The notes under the pieces: model-generated
What the model was told of the DNA's origin: nothing
Database searches by the model: none
The model's input: the letters and a program-made list of their open reading frames with translations, nothing else
Assembly (NCBI RefSeq): GCF_012273215.1
Contig: NZ_CP050965.1
Span: 620,001-684,000, forward strand
Length of the DNA stretch: 64,000 nucleotides
Direction: 5' to 3'
Source: Gemella haemolysans
GTDB taxonomy: Bacteria > Bacillota > Bacilli > Staphylococcales > Gemellaceae
Translations under genes and position numbers: made by a program
In this document: piece after piece, positions 35,891-46,432 of the stretch
Numbering within the stretch: the first letter of the stretch is position 1
Layout of the letters: each line of letters begins with the position of its first letter

Positions 35891-38473
35891 ATGGATATTA
35901 ATAGTTTTACTAATAGTGTGAAAGAAATCTTAGCGAAATCTTCCGAATTTGCAACAGATAAAAAAAGTCAAAGTATTACGAGTGAGATGTTCTTAAAAGC
36001 GGCACTTACTGGTAGTAATTTATATAGTGATATATTAGGAAGAGTAAATGTTGATAAGGTGAATTTAACTCATGAGTTAGATAATGAGATTGCGAAGGTA
36101 AATAGTGTAGAAGGAGATAATATCAATTATGCTAGTTACTTAAGTAATGATTTGAATGCTTTATTAATAGAAGCTAATAAGTATAAAGAGAAATATGAAG
36201 ATAAATTTATTTCGTGTGAACATATTGTTCTAGCGAGTTATTTGAAAAATAGTATAGTAAAAAAATATATCGATAAGGTAACTACGTTAAAAGATTTAGT
36301 AGCTGTTATCGATAATATCAGAGGAGGTAAAAAAGTTATGAATGAAAATCCAGAAAACAACTACGAAGTTCTAGAGAAATATGGTCGTGATCTTGTAGAA
36401 GCTGCACGTAGTGGTAAAATTGATCCTGTGATAGGACGTGATGAAGAAATAAGAGATGTAATTAGAATTCTATCAAGAAAAACAAAAAATAATCCAGTGT
36501 TGATAGGGGAACCTGGTGTAGGTAAAACTGCGATTGTTGAAGCACTGGCTCAACGTATTGTACGCGGTGATGTACCTGAAAGTCTTAAAGACAAAACTGT
36601 ATTCGAACTTGATCTTACTAGTTTAGTCGCAGGAGCTAAATATCGTGGTGAGTTTGAAGAACGACTAAAAGCTGTATTAAAAGAAGTTAAAGAACAAGAA
36701 GGAAAAATTATTCTATTTATAGATGAAATTCACATGCTTGTTGGTGCTGGTAAAACTGATGGAGCTATGGATGCTGGTAACATCTTAAAACCAATGCTTG
36801 CTCGTGGTGAACTACACTGTATCGGTGCTACAACTCTTAATGAATATCGTCAATATATCGAAAAAGACTCTGCGTTGGAACGTCGTTTCCAAAAAGTTCT
36901 TGTTAAAGAACCTACTGTAGAGGATACAATCTCAATTCTACGTGGTCTTAAAGAAAGATTTGAAGTTTATCATGGTGTGAAAATCTCTGACCGTGCGATT
37001 GTAGAAGCTGCTGAATTATCTAACAGATATATTACCGACAGATTCTTACCGGACAAAGCTATCGATTTAATCGACCAAGCTTGTGCTACTATTAAAACTG
37101 AAAATTCTTCTAATCCAGCTGAATTAGATACAATTAATCGTAAAGTTATGCAACTTGAAATAGAAGAAAAAGCCCTAAGTGGAGAAGATGATGATGTATC
37201 TAAAAAACGTTTAGAAAACTTAAAAGAAGAGTTAGCTAATCTAAAAGAAGAACAAAACAAACTACAATTACAAGTTGATAGTGAAAAAGAAAAATTATCA
37301 GCTGTTAAAAATCTTCGTGAAAAAATTGATAGAGTTAAATTAGAATTAGAACAAGCTCAAAATAGTTATGATTTAGAAAAAGCTTCTGAGTTACAATATT
37401 CTACTTTACCAAAATTAACTCAAGAATTAGAAGAGCTAGAAGAAAAATCTAAACACGAAGAATATAAACTTCTAAAACAAGAAGTTACTGAAGATGAGAT
37501 TGGATTTATCGTCAGTCAAATGACTGGTATTCCTGTAACTCGTCTAGTAGAAACTGAAAAAGAAAAATTATTACATCTTGCAGATACTATTCATGAAAAA
37601 GTAATAGGACAAGATGAAGCTGTAGAGAGTGTAACTAATGCAATCTTACGTTCTCGTGCTGGTATCGCTGATCCAAATAGACCAATCGGTAGCTTCCTAT
37701 TCTTAGGTCCTACTGGGGTAGGTAAAACAGAGCTTGCTAAAGCATTAGCTCTTAACTTATTCGATGATGAACGTAACATCGTGCGTATCGATATGAGTGA
37801 ATACATGGAAAAACACTCAGTTAGCCGTTTAATCGGTGCCCCTCCAGGATACATCGGATATGAAGAAGGTGGTCAACTTACTGAAAGTGTAAGACGTAAT
37901 CCTTACAGCATTATCTTAATGGACGAAATTGAAAAAGCTCACCCAGATGTGTTCAATATCTTACTTCAACTTCTTGATGAAGGTACACTTACTGACTCTA
38001 AAGGTGTAGTAGTAGATTTCAAAAATACAATTATCATTATGACTTCTAACATTGGTTCATTAGAACTATTAGAAGAAGTTAAAGACGGTGTAATTTCTGA
38101 AGAAACTCGTAAAAATGTTACTAACCAACTTTACGGTTACTTCAAACCAGAAATTCTAAATCGTATGGATGATATAATTATCTTCAAACCATTAACACAA
38201 GATAATATTAAAGGTATCGCTAATAAACTTCTTAACGAACTTGTTGCACGTATTGCTAACAGAAATATTACTTTAACATATACTGATAATATTTCTGGTT
38301 GGGTTGCGACTGCTGGATTCGATATGAAATTCGGTGCTCGTCCACTTAAACGATTCATCCAAAGTCAAATCGAAAACAAACTTTCAGTTGAATTAATCCG
38401 CCATGGTATCGAAGATGGAATGGAAATCCACTTAGACTATGTAGATGATGAATTGAAAATTGATATTAAATAA
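35891..38473 (+). CDS. clpB: ClpB disaggregase (Hsp100 AAA+ chaperone)
   Basis: An 860-residue protein with two AAA+ modules. The N-domain spans about 1-145. The first Walker A is GEPGVGKT near 205 with Walker [10 protein letters not shown]; the second is GPTGVGKT near 602 with Walker [11 protein letters not shown]. Between them, about 400-520, lies the long coiled-coil middle domain that separates ClpB from ClpC. The pore loops are [11 protein letters not shown] and [10 protein letters not shown] see no ClpP-binding tripeptide loop, supporting ClpB rather than ClpC. It refolds aggregated proteins with DnaK. The CtsR-type promoter at 35690 and AAAGGAG before the ATG drive it. Confidence 0.93.
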   Translation: MDINSFTNSVKEILAKSSEFATDKKSQSITSEMFLKAALTGSNLYSDILGRVNVDKVNLTHELDNEIAKVNSVEGDNINYASYLSNDLNALLIEANKYKEKYEDKFISCEHIVLASYLKNSIVKKYIDKVTTLKDLVAVIDNIRGGKKVMNENPENNYEVLEKYGRDLVEAARSGKIDPVIGRDEEIRDVIRILSRKTKNNPVLIGEPGVGKTAIVEALAQRIVRGDVPESLKDKTVFELDLTSLVAGAKYRGEFEERLKAVLKEVKEQEGKIILFIDEIHMLVGAGKTDGAMDAGNILKPMLARGELHCIGATTLNEYRQYIEKDSALERRFQKVLVKEPTVEDTISILRGLKERFEVYHGVKISDRAIVEAAELSNRYITDRFLPDKAIDLIDQACATIKTENSSNPAELDTINRKVMQLEIEEKALSGEDDDVSKKRLENLKEELANLKEEQNKLQLQVDSEKEKLSAVKNLREKIDRVKLELEQAQNSYDLEKASELQYSTLPKLTQELEELEEKSKHEEYKLLKQEVTEDEIGFIVSQMTGIPVTRLVETEKEKLLHLADTIHEKVIGQDEAVESVTNAILRSRAGIADPNRPIGSFLFLGPTGVGKTELAKALALNLFDDERNIVRIDMSEYMEKHSVSRLIGAPPGYIGYEEGGQLTESVRRNPYSIILMDEIEKAHPDVFNILLQLLDEGTLTDSKGVVVDFKNTIIIMTSNIGSLELLEEVKDGVISEETRKNVTNQLYGYFKPEILNRMDDIIIFKPLTQDNIKGIANKLLNELVARIANRNITLTYTDNISGWVATAGFDMKFGARPLKRFIQSQIENKLSVELIRHGIEDGMEIHLDYVDDELKIDIK

Positions 38474-38499
38474 TATATTGATTTAGCGCAATATAGAGA

Positions 38500-38550
38500 A
38501 TAACTCAATAAATGCGATTTATCTGAAATCACGATTTTTGAGTCACTCTC
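38500..38550. repeat. modular palindromic repeat, copy C (right module only)
   Basis: The segment ending GAAATCACGATTTTTGAGTC matches the right part of copies A and B, and TAACTCA at 38501 echoes their left end. The middle modules are missing. It lies 27 bp past clpB. Confidence 0.65.
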
Positions 38551-38558
38551 AAATAACT

Positions 38559-38592
38559 ATAGACCTCAGGAGAAATCCTGGGTCTATTTTTG
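38559..38592 (+). terminator. terminator of clpB
   Basis: ATAGACCTCAGGA and TCCTGGGTCTAT pair around GAAA, followed by TTTTTG. Confidence 0.85.
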
Positions 38593-38723
38593 TATTAAGT
38601 TATATGAAAATTAAAAGATTAAAGTATGGTAATTATTATCTTTTGTAGAAACGAAATTTGTAGTATAATGATAAAATAAATAAATAAATTGACGAACGAA
38701 ATATTTGTGTAGGAGGAATTTGA

Positions 38724-39377
38724 ATGAAGATAGCGGTTATGGCTGGAACACCGATTGATTCGAAATTAGGTGCGGAGTTACTAAATTCATATGGCTATGA
38801 TGATGTAGTTTTAGTGCCAATTTCTAATAATCCAGTAGAACAAACAACGTTTCAAGCTTTAGAAGATGAAGAACGTGAAAATATTATTGTGAAAATTATT
38901 GATGAACTAAAAGAGAAAGATTGCGGTGCTATTTTTGTGTATTGTAATTCCCTAAGTTCGGTTGCTGATTTTGATAGATTGGCAGAAAAAATGAATATTT
39001 CTATTATTACTCCTATGCAGATGTATAGGAATCTTGGACTTGAGTATAAGTATCTAGCTGTAATGGCAGCGAACTCTCATGGACTTACTGGTGTTGAGAA
39101 CAATCTATATGTCTCGAATCCGCGTCTTCGTGTTTTAGGATTATCGATGTTGGAGCTTGTTAAGGCGATTGAAGAGGGGAATAAACCAGAACAAATTGTC
39201 GAAGATTTTAATTTTAAGACATTGTTTAATTATTTCGAATTAACGAATGTAGAAGCAGTTGTTCTTGGATGTACACACTTCCCTTATATTAAAAAAGAAC
39301 TTGAGAAAATCACTAAACTACCTATTATAGATGTTGGAGTATTTATGATAGAAAGTTTAAAGAGAAAGGATATATAG
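38724..39377 (+). CDS. aspartate/glutamate racemase-family protein
   Basis: A 217-residue protein of the Asp/Glu racemase superfamily. Both catalytic Cys are visible: Cys in VYCNSLSS (near 73) and Cys in LGCTHFPYI (near 186). The start MKIAVMAGTPIDSKLGAEL and a shorter length than MurI (about 265) set it apart from the standard glutamate racemase. It is more like the amino acid racemase/hydantoin racemase branch. The substrate is unknown. It is followed after 1 bp by a DUF554 membrane protein, so the pair probably works together. AGGAGG lies at the right distance. Confidence 0.8.
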   Translation: MKIAVMAGTPIDSKLGAELLNSYGYDDVVLVPISNNPVEQTTFQALEDEERENIIVKIIDELKEKDCGAIFVYCNSLSSVADFDRLAEKMNISIITPMQMYRNLGLEYKYLAVMAANSHGLTGVENNLYVSNPRLRVLGLSMLELVKAIEEGNKPEQIVEDFNFKTLFNYFELTNVEAVVLGCTHFPYIKKELEKITKLPIIDVGVFMIESLKRKDI

Positions 39378-39378
39378 A

Positions 39379-40107
39379 ATGCCAACAGGAATAATAATTA
39401 ATACGATTGCTATATTTTTAGGAGGTATAGCAGGAGCTGTGTTGGGAGATAAATTACCGGAAAAGTATAAAGAACAGTTGAATATGATTTTTGGACTTTG
39501 TTCAATGGGAATGGGAATAGCATCAATTGGTCTTATGAAATATATGCCAGCGGTGATATTCGCGATTATTATAGGGACATTAGTAGGATTATTTTTTAAT
39601 CTTGGTGATTTGGTATATAGAGCTTGTGCGAAAATGCAGAAACTTATGGTAAAAGTTGTTCCAAAACCTAATAGTTCTATGTCAGAAACAGAATTTTTAG
39701 CTACGTTGATTACCGTAATTGTTCTATTTTGTTCTAGTGGTATGGGAATTTATGGTAGTCTTAATGAAGGTATAACAGGTGATCCAAGTTTATTAATTAC
39801 GAAGTCTATTCTTGATTTCTTTACGGCAGCTATCTTTGCTTGTAATCTTGGGTATATTGTTTCACTAATAGCAGTACCGCAGTTTGTTATTTTTACGTTA
39901 TTATTTTTATCAGCAGGATTGATAGTGCCATTAACGACACCTGAAATGATTAATGATTTTAAAGCCTGTGGTGGTTTCTTAATGGTTGCTGCTGGGTTTA
40001 GAATTTTGAAACTCAAGATGTTTCCGGTTGTAGATATGGTACCTGCGATGATATTAGTAATGCCATTTAGTTGGCTTTGGGTAAATGTGATTTTACATTT
40101 ATTATAA
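39379..40107 (+). CDS. DUF554 membrane protein (YqgA/YdfK-like)
   Basis: A 242-residue protein with about six to seven hydrophobic helices. The start MPTGIIINTIAIFLGGIAGA and the segment FCSSGMGIYGSLNEGITGDPS are diagnostic of DUF554. It is an inner-membrane protein; a transport function is likely but unproven. Its start overlaps the racemase operon (1 bp gap), with AAAGGA in the end of the racemase gene. Confidence 0.88.
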   Translation: MPTGIIINTIAIFLGGIAGAVLGDKLPEKYKEQLNMIFGLCSMGMGIASIGLMKYMPAVIFAIIIGTLVGLFFNLGDLVYRACAKMQKLMVKVVPKPNSSMSETEFLATLITVIVLFCSSGMGIYGSLNEGITGDPSLLITKSILDFFTAAIFACNLGYIVSLIAVPQFVIFTLLFLSAGLIVPLTTPEMINDFKACGGFLMVAAGFRILKLKMFPVVDMVPAMILVMPFSWLWVNVILHLL

Positions 40108-40124
40108 AATATTATGAAAAAAAT

Positions 40125-40161
40125 AAAGCTAGTTAGAATTGTTTTCTGACTAGCTCTTTTG
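40125..40161 (+). terminator. terminator of the racemase/DUF554 pair
   Basis: AAAGCTAGTTAGAA and TTTCTGACTAGCTC pair with one mismatch region, then TTTT. Confidence 0.8.
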
Positions 40162-40206
40162 TATGTTTATTATTTTTGTTTCTAAATTCCTAAACCGATG
40201 AGATTA

Positions 40207-41028
40207 CTATTTTCCTTCTAAGTAACTTTCATTTCTTTCTTTTGCTTGTTCAAAGATACTGTTGTATTCTTCTATCATTTCTTCTGTGTATTCTCCTTCA
40301 ACTTGTTCACAGTCTAGTGAATAAAGTACTTTTTCAACTCTTTCATATACATCCTCTAGAGTAAACTCCTTATGAAGAAGTTTTTCTAATGTTTCCATAC
40401 AGTTCGGGTCGATTTTTGGATATTTGTAATTTATCTGTTGCTCTTTTATTCCAATATCATAAAATTCACGCATTATGTTTGCACGTTTTTGTTGATCACC
40501 AAAGACGCTAATATATATAGAAACAACTACTGAATCTTTAATTTTTCTTTGAGCGATTCCAGCGAATTTTTTTCCATTTATGCTTAGGTCATAATCACCA
40601 GGACAGTACGAGTTAGTTATTTCAATAGCTTGGATTTTGTTAGCACCTTCTGGGAAAACTGCTTTGATAAATTCTGTCATTAATTCATAACCTTCATTAA
40701 TTGAAAAGTTTTCTTTTGGTTTATTCATAATGATAGATAAATTTAATATACCTTTGTCTGAAATTATTCCTAATCCCCCGATATTTCTAACTGCAGGAAT
40801 AATATTATTTCTATAAAAAGAAAATAATGCTTCATCGAAAAATGGAACACGCGTATCTGGTGCTCCGATTATTGCTGAGTTCGGCAATGTGTACATGTGT
40901 AATATACAGTCATCATTACCAGAAATTGTACGTAAAAACATTTCATCAGTAGCAATAGGTATTAGGGGATTTACTATATTTAATGTTTTATAAACATTGA
41001 ATTTTTTATTTCGAATAAGATTTAGCAT
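40207..41028 (-). CDS. lipL: octanoyl-[GcvH]:protein N-octanoyltransferase
   Basis: A 273-residue member of the BPL/LplA/LipB superfamily. R-NIGGLGIISDKGILNLS and NSYCPGDYDLSINGKKFAGIAQRKI identify it; C142 in YCPGDYD is the catalytic Cys that marks LipL and LipM, and the Lys in GKKFAG binds lipoate. It moves octanoyl from GcvH to the E2 subunits of 2-oxo acid dehydrogenases. The frame extends to 41088, but AAGGAG fits the ATG at 41028, and the upstream part has no conserved residues. Transcribed alone. Confidence 0.88.
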   Translation of the reverse strand: MLNLIRNKKFNVYKTLNIVNPLIPIATDEMFLRTISGNDDCILHMYTLPNSAIIGAPDTRVPFFDEALFSFYRNNIIPAVRNIGGLGIISDKGILNLSIIMNKPKENFSINEGYELMTEFIKAVFPEGANKIQAIEITNSYCPGDYDLSINGKKFAGIAQRKIKDSVVVSIYISVFGDQQKRANIMREFYDIGIKEQQINYKYPKIDPNCMETLEKLLHKEFTLEDVYERVEKVLYSLDCEQVEGEYTEEMIEEYNSIFEQAKERNESYLEGK

Positions 41029-41136
41029 AGCTACTCCTTCTAAATTTGTCGATAATATATATAACTTAAAAATTAATACTTTAATCATTATAATTTATGA
41101 GGATGATTTATGCAAGGTTTAAGTGAATTAGGAGGT

Positions 41137-41175
41137 AAAAAAAGGAGACGGCTCAAAATGGTTTCGAGTCGTCTC
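41137..41175 (-). terminator. intrinsic terminator of the PfoR-like gene
   Basis: On the minus strand GAGACGACTC pairs with GAGCCGTCTC, followed by C and a T run. Confidence 0.85.
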
Positions 41176-41183
41176 AAATTATT

Positions 41184-42233
41184 TTATAAGTTAAGTTTGT
41201 AATCTTCTGGTTTGATAATTGGTACAATTTTCGTGAATAGTTTTACGAAGAAGAAACCAGAAACTACAGGAATTACTACGAAGACGATTGCTGCTTTTAA
41301 TATTTCTAAAGCACTTCCGTCAGTAGTCGCAAGGTGTGCTAATGGACCAACTAGACCGCTGAATCCGAATCCTGCACTCATTGCTGTTCCTTTAATGTTT
41401 AGTATTGCTGCAAATACTCCTGAGACAGCAGCGCTACATAGAACAGGTAGCATAATCTTCGGTTTAGCGAAAATATTAGCCATTGAAATTTTTGGAGATC
41501 CGATAAAGTGCGCGAAGCAAACACCTTTAGAGTTTACAGCCCATCCTGCTATTGCTAGTGTGAATCCACATGCACAGATTCCAAGGTTTGCAGCTCCTGA
41601 AGCTATTCCGTCGATATTAATCGCTAATGCAACCCCAACTGATGTAATTGGAGAAACTACAAGACATGCAAAAATAACCGCGATAAGAATAGTAAGAATG
41701 ATAGGTTGTAATGTAAGTAGATGTTTGATTCCATCTCCTAAAAGTTTAGTTACTCCTGAGAAGAATGGAAGAGTATATCTACCAATACCTCCGATAATTA
41801 CAAGTGTTAATGGAGGTAGGATGATTACCGCATAGTTTTTAGCTTTGTCTCCAATTAGTAGGATAAATAATGTTGCTAATGCTGCTGTAAAGATCATAGT
41901 TACGATATCTCCAGAACCTTTTAACATAAGACCTGTTTTGTCTGGAGTAGGGATAATTGAACCACTCGCAAATAGAGTAGCTAACCCAATAGATACACTT
42001 TGAACAGGTGTAAATTTAAAGAATAATCCAATAATAATTCCAGAAGCTAAACCTATCATAGCGTTAGAAATTGTTATTGATAATGATAAAAATGCAAGTG
42101 AAGGATAAACCTTACCTATATATTTAAGTAGTTCACCAAGTAATGCACCTGGCACTAAACATAGAACTGTTCCTAGGGCGATACCGTTAAGGACGTTCAT
42201 AGTAAAATTCTTAATAGAAATTTTTTCTTTCAT
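41184..42233 (-). CDS. PfoR/PTS EIIC-like membrane protein
   Basis: A 349-residue protein with eight to ten hydrophobic helices. The pattern GIALGTVLCLVPGALLGELLK, GSGDIVTMIFTAALAT and a Gly-rich middle (GVALAINIDGIASGAANLG) fits the PfoR/COG3641 group of EIIC-like membrane proteins, once called toxin regulators. No EIIA or EIIB gene is nearby. The ATG at 42242 directly follows GGAG, so the ATG at 42233 with 9 nt spacing is the more likely start. Transport of a sugar or related compound is only inferred. Confidence 0.8.
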   Translation of the reverse strand: MKEKISIKNFTMNVLNGIALGTVLCLVPGALLGELLKYIGKVYPSLAFLSLSITISNAMIGLASGIIIGLFFKFTPVQSVSIGLATLFASGSIIPTPDKTGLMLKGSGDIVTMIFTAALATLFILLIGDKAKNYAVIILPPLTLVIIGGIGRYTLPFFSGVTKLLGDGIKHLLTLQPIILTILIAVIFACLVVSPITSVGVALAINIDGIASGAANLGICACGFTLAIAGWAVNSKGVCFAHFIGSPKISMANIFAKPKIMLPVLCSAAVSGVFAAILNIKGTAMSAGFGFSGLVGPLAHLATTDGSALEILKAAIVFVVIPVVSGFFFVKLFTKIVPIIKPEDYKLNL

Positions 42234-42417
42234 AAATATCATCTCCTTTATGTATTCGTAACCTAAAAAGGTTACTAATTATTATAACGTAAAATATATA
42301 TTTTGTACATTAAAATTTACTAATTTTATTTTGTAGTTTAACTTAATTTTAACTTTTCACTATACTATATAGTATATAATATTATTAGAAGGAAGGTAAA
42401 ATATAAAGGAGATTCGA

Positions 42418-43062
42418 ATGAAAATATTAAGAAAAATACTAGCGTTACTAGTAGTGTTGGCTCTTTTTGGTGGTGGTGCAACATATGCATTGACGCCAAG
42501 TGAAAGTATAAATAATTCAGAAAAATTGGCGAATCATGATGCTAAGATTAAGTTAGAGGATCTAAATAGAGATTTTATTTCAAATCTTAAATTAGTTGAT
42601 TCAAATATTAAAACATCATTAAAAATTAATAATAATACATTTCTATCTATATTTAAGAATGCTGTATCAGACGATTCTCAATTACTAGATGGTAGTTATA
42701 AATTAGTTGATGATCATATTAAAGCGAAATTACCTGTTAAATTAGGGCTTTGGGATACAATGATAAATACGAATATAAAAGTAACTGGTGCTAACAATAG
42801 TGTAGATTTAATTCTAGAAGATGCTAAAATTGGTAAGGTTCCAATTCCAAATTTTGCTTTGGAAAAATATTTAAAAGAAGCTCTTTCTGGAAGTGGAGCA
42901 AGGGTTAACGGTAATACTATTACTATTAAGTCACTTGATTTACCAGTTGTTGTTGATAATGTAGAGGTTACTGATAGTAATATTAATGTCACTGCATCAC
43001 TTAGCAGAGAAAAAGCGTTGAAATATGCTGCAGAGAATTTTAACGTATATCGAAGAGTATAA
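42418..43062 (+). CDS. exported or membrane-anchored protein, YpmS/DUF2140-like
   Basis: A 214-residue protein with one N-terminal hydrophobic helix (about 5-25) after two basic residues, and no lipobox. The body has repeats of a beta-type pattern and KIGKVPIPNFALEKYLKE, which recalls YpmS/DUF2140 exported proteins of Firmicutes; this match is weak. AAAGGAG precedes the ATG. Divergent from the PfoR-like gene. A large hairpin terminator follows. Confidence 0.6.
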   Translation: MKILRKILALLVVLALFGGGATYALTPSESINNSEKLANHDAKIKLEDLNRDFISNLKLVDSNIKTSLKINNNTFLSIFKNAVSDDSQLLDGSYKLVDDHIKAKLPVKLGLWDTMINTNIKVTGANNSVDLILEDAKIGKVPIPNFALEKYLKEALSGSGARVNGNTITIKSLDLPVVVDNVEVTDSNINVTASLSREKALKYAAENFNVYRRV

Positions 43063-43069
43063 AAAAATT

Positions 43070-43152
43070 AGACTTTTGAAAATGAACAATTATTAGAAGG
43101 GTTTCTAAATATGGAGTCTTTCAAAATAGTGGGTTTTCAAAAGTCTTTTTTT
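43070..43152 (+). terminator. long-stem terminator
   Basis: AGACTTTTGAAAA (43070-43082) and TTTTCAAAAGTCT (43134-43146) are perfect 13-nt complements with a 51-nt apex, followed by six T. The apex itself could hold a small inner hairpin. Confidence 0.8.
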
Positions 43153-43203
43153 AAATTTCATGATATTTTCAGATAATTTCAAATTAAATTCACATAAAAG
43201 ACT

Positions 43204-43437
43204 TGAAAGTTTCATCTTGATGTAATATAATATACATATCGTAAATAAAGACAAGACGACTGTGTGGAGTTTTAGAGAGAAACTGGTTGGTGGAAAGTTT
43301 TATAGAAGCATAGGAGTTATCACTTTATTGTGTAATAATTTTAATAGAACAAACAAGTGCTCTTGGTAGGAGTTAAAAGAGGTGGTACCGTGGATAAATT
43401 TCGCCCTCTATAACTTTTACTGAGAGTTTTTTATTTT
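43204..43437 (+). promoter_or_regulatory. ileS: promoter and T-box leader of ileS
   Basis: A promoter TTGAAA (43204-43209), 16 bp, TATAAT (43226-43231) precedes the leader. Stem I contains the conserved GGTTGGTGGAAAG near 43285. The specifier codon is ATC (Ile, 43319-43321), followed by A. The T-box AGAGGTGGTACCGTGG is at 43378-43393 and pairs with CCTCT. The downstream terminator is weak by eye (CTCT with GAGAG, then six T). Isoleucine starvation should raise ileS expression. Confidence 0.88.
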
Positions 43438-43450
43438 GAAAGGAGAAAAA

Positions 43451-46183
43451 ATGGTAGAATTAAAAGATACATTATTAATGCCAAAAACGAAGTTTCCAAT
43501 GCGTGGAAATCTTCCGAATAAAGAACCTGAATTCCTAAAACGTTGGGAAGAAATGGATTTATATAACAAAATTTTAGAAAAAAATGCTGGGAAACCTTCA
43601 TACGTACTTCACGATGGACCTCCATATGCGAATGGTAACATCCACATCGGACACGCGTTAAACAAAATTTTAAAAGACTTTATCGTTAAATATAAAAACA
43701 TGAATGGTTTTGTGTCTAATTATGTTCCTGGTTGGGATACTCACGGTCTTCCAATCGAGCAAGTATTAGTAAACAATGGTGTTGATAGAAAATCTATGCC
43801 AGCTAATAAATTTAGAAATAAATGTAAAGATTATGCATTAAAACAAGTTGATAAGCAACGAGCTGACTTCAAAAAACTTGGAGTATTAGGTGATTGGGAT
43901 AATCCATACTTAACTTTAGATCCAAAATTTGAAGCTGAACAAATCCGTGTATTCGGTAAAATGGTAGACAAAGGATATATCTACAAAGGATTAAAACCTA
44001 TCTACTGGTCACCATCATCAGAATCTGCATTAGCTGAAGCTGAAATCGAGTACCACGATCATACTTCGCCATCTATCTATGTTGCTTTCGAATTAGTTAG
44101 TGAAAATGGTGCTGTAGAAAAAGGAACTAAGTTTGTTATCTGGACAACTACTCCATGGACATTACCTGCGAACTTAGGTATCGCTGTTCATCCAGACTTT
44201 GAATACCAAGTTGTTAAATATAACGGAGAAAGCTACTTAGTAGCTAAAGAAAGAGTAGCATTCTTAGCTGAGAAATTCGGTTGGGAAAACTATGAAACAG
44301 GTGAAGTATTAGTAGGTAAAGATTTAGAGTACTTACTATGTAAACACCCATTCTTAGATAGAACATCTACATTAATCTTAGCTGATTATGTAACACTTGA
44401 TTCTGGGACTGGTTTAGTACATACAGCTCCTGGACACGGGGTTGATGACTATCTTGTTGGTCAATTACAATACAAACTTGGAGTTTTATCACCAGTAGAT
44501 AACCAAGGTGTTCTTACGGAAGAAGCTGGACAATTCGCTGGTAAATTCGTATTCGATGCGAACAAAGATATTATTGCTCACTTAGATGAAACTGGAGCAT
44601 TATTAAAACAAGAAGATATCACTCACTCATACCCACACGACTGGAGAAGTAAAAAACCAATTATCTTCAGAGCTACACCACAATGGTTCTGTTCTGTTGA
44701 TGCATTCCGTAGCGAATTACTTGAAGCTGTAGATAACACTAAATTCTACAGTGAATGGGGTAAACCAAGATTATATAATATGATTCGTGACCGCGGTGAC
44801 TGGGTAATCAGTCGTCAGCGTGTTTGGGGTGTGCCAATTCCTGTATTTTACGCTGAAAACGGAGAAGCTATCCTTGATATCGAATTAATCGAACACGTAG
44901 CTAAAATCTTCGAAGAAGAAGGATCAAACGTTTGGTTCTACAAAGATGCTAAAGAATTATTACCAGAAGGATACACTCACCCTGGAAGTCCAAACGGAGA
45001 ATTCACTAAAGAAATGGATATCATGGACGTATGGTTTGACTCTGGAACATCTCACCAAGGATGTTGTGCAATTCGTGAGGACTTAACTTACCCAGCTGAC
45101 TTATACCTAGAAGGAAGTGACCAATACCGTGGATGGTTCAACTCTTCACTTATCACTTCTGTAGCTGTATCTGGAGTAGCTCCGTATAAAGAGTTAGTAT
45201 CTGCTGGATTCGTTATGGACGGTAATGGTAACAAGATGAGTAAATCTTTAGGTAACGTTATTTCTCCTAACGATGTAGGTAAAGAATTAGGTGCTGAAAT
45301 TATCCGTCTATGGTCTGCAAGTGTTGACTATACTCAAGACGTTCGTATCTCTAAAGATATCTTAAAACAAGTATCTGAAACATACAGAAAAATCAGAAAT
45401 ACATTCCGTTTCTTACTAGGAAACTTATTCAACGGAAGCTTCAACAACAAAACTGATTTAGTTGCGTACGAAAACCTTGAAGAATTAGACAAATATATGG
45501 TTCTAAAATTCGAGAAAGTTGTTGCAAAAGTATTAGATTACTATGAAAACTACCAATTCAACAGTATTACTACTGAACTAATCAACTTCTTCAACGTTGA
45601 ACTATCTTCATTCTACCTAGACTATGGTAAAGATATTCTTTACATCGAAGGTGAAGATTCTCACAAACGTTTAAGTATGTTAACAGTTCTTTACACAGTA
45701 TTAAGTAAATCTGTTAGATTACTTGCTCCAATTCTTTCATTCACTGCTGAAGAAGTATACGACAATATGCCGTATGAAGATGCTGAGTCTGTTCACTTAA
45801 CTGATTTCCCAGCTAAAAACGTAATTGAAGATGCTGCGTTAGAAGCTAAATGGGATAAACTTCTTGAAGTTCGTGATGATGTGAATAAAGCATTAGAAGA
45901 AAGCCGTAATGAAAAAGTTATCGGTAAATCTCTAGAAGCAGCTGTTGAAGTATACAGTAACGATGCAGAAGTTGTTGAGTTATTAAACTCTGTTGATAAC
46001 TTAAACCAATTCTTCATCGTAAGTAAAGTTGCTGTTAAAGAAAATGATGGTGTAGCTTATGATCTTGCTACTGTTAAAGTAACTAAAGCTGAAGGACACC
46101 GTTGTGACCGTTGTTGGAACATCGTAGATGAAGTAAACGAAGAAGGTTTATGTCCACGTTGCGCTAGCATCTTAAACAAATAA
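43451..46183 (+). CDS. ileS: isoleucyl-tRNA synthetase
   Basis: A 910-residue class I synthetase. HIGH appears as [11 protein letters not shown] near residue 60 and KMSKS as [10 protein letters not shown] near 598. The editing domain is between them ([30 protein letters not shown]). The C-terminal zinc finger is C-x2-C ... C-x2-C ([14 protein letters not shown]). The TTG at 43436 lies before the ribosome-binding site AAAGGAG (43439-43445), so the ATG at 43451 is the start. Controlled by the T-box upstream. Confidence 0.97.
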   Translation: MVELKDTLLMPKTKFPMRGNLPNKEPEFLKRWEEMDLYNKILEKNAGKPSYVLHDGPPYANGNIHIGHALNKILKDFIVKYKNMNGFVSNYVPGWDTHGLPIEQVLVNNGVDRKSMPANKFRNKCKDYALKQVDKQRADFKKLGVLGDWDNPYLTLDPKFEAEQIRVFGKMVDKGYIYKGLKPIYWSPSSESALAEAEIEYHDHTSPSIYVAFELVSENGAVEKGTKFVIWTTTPWTLPANLGIAVHPDFEYQVVKYNGESYLVAKERVAFLAEKFGWENYETGEVLVGKDLEYLLCKHPFLDRTSTLILADYVTLDSGTGLVHTAPGHGVDDYLVGQLQYKLGVLSPVDNQGVLTEEAGQFAGKFVFDANKDIIAHLDETGALLKQEDITHSYPHDWRSKKPIIFRATPQWFCSVDAFRSELLEAVDNTKFYSEWGKPRLYNMIRDRGDWVISRQRVWGVPIPVFYAENGEAILDIELIEHVAKIFEEEGSNVWFYKDAKELLPEGYTHPGSPNGEFTKEMDIMDVWFDSGTSHQGCCAIREDLTYPADLYLEGSDQYRGWFNSSLITSVAVSGVAPYKELVSAGFVMDGNGNKMSKSLGNVISPNDVGKELGAEIIRLWSASVDYTQDVRISKDILKQVSETYRKIRNTFRFLLGNLFNGSFNNKTDLVAYENLEELDKYMVLKFEKVVAKVLDYYENYQFNSITTELINFFNVELSSFYLDYGKDILYIEGEDSHKRLSMLTVLYTVLSKSVRLLAPILSFTAEEVYDNMPYEDAESVHLTDFPAKNVIEDAALEAKWDKLLEVRDDVNKALEESRNEKVIGKSLEAAVEVYSNDAEVVELLNSVDNLNQFFIVSKVAVKENDGVAYDLATVKVTKAEGHRCDRCWNIVDEVNEEGLCPRCASILNK

Positions 46184-46205
46184 TAGAATAACCTTAAAAA
46201 AGTGT

Positions 46206-46344
46206 ATATGATAACTCATAGACGCAGTGGTTTATTGATATCTAAATTCGCTTTATAAAAGCTTGTTAGATATCTAATAAACTGTGCGGGTGTGACTCTA
46301 CAAAATCGATTTCTCTACGAAATCACGATTTTTGAGTCACTCCC
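46206..46344. repeat. modular palindromic repeat, copy B
   Basis: Starts ATATGATAACTCATAGACGC, continues TTTATTGATATCTAAATTCG, and ends GAAATCACGATTTTTGAGTC. Two internal palindromes are centred on GCTTTATAAAAGC and on the loop CTCTAC. It lies 22 bp past the ileS stop and ends in a hairpin plus a T run, so it could double as the ileS terminator. Lacks the extra module of copy A. Confidence 0.75.
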
Positions 46345-46432
46345 TATTTTTTTTATAAAATTTTAAAAGAGTCCAAAAAAATGGACAAATAGATTGTTAT
46401 AATTAAATCACAAAACGAAGAGGTGATTTAAA

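Noticed and set aside
35891-38473. Annotation as ClpC
   Set aside because: The long middle coiled coil and the absence of a visible ClpP-binding loop favour ClpB.
38724-39377. Annotation as MurI glutamate racemase
   Set aside because: Too short and with a different N-terminus, although both catalytic Cys are present.
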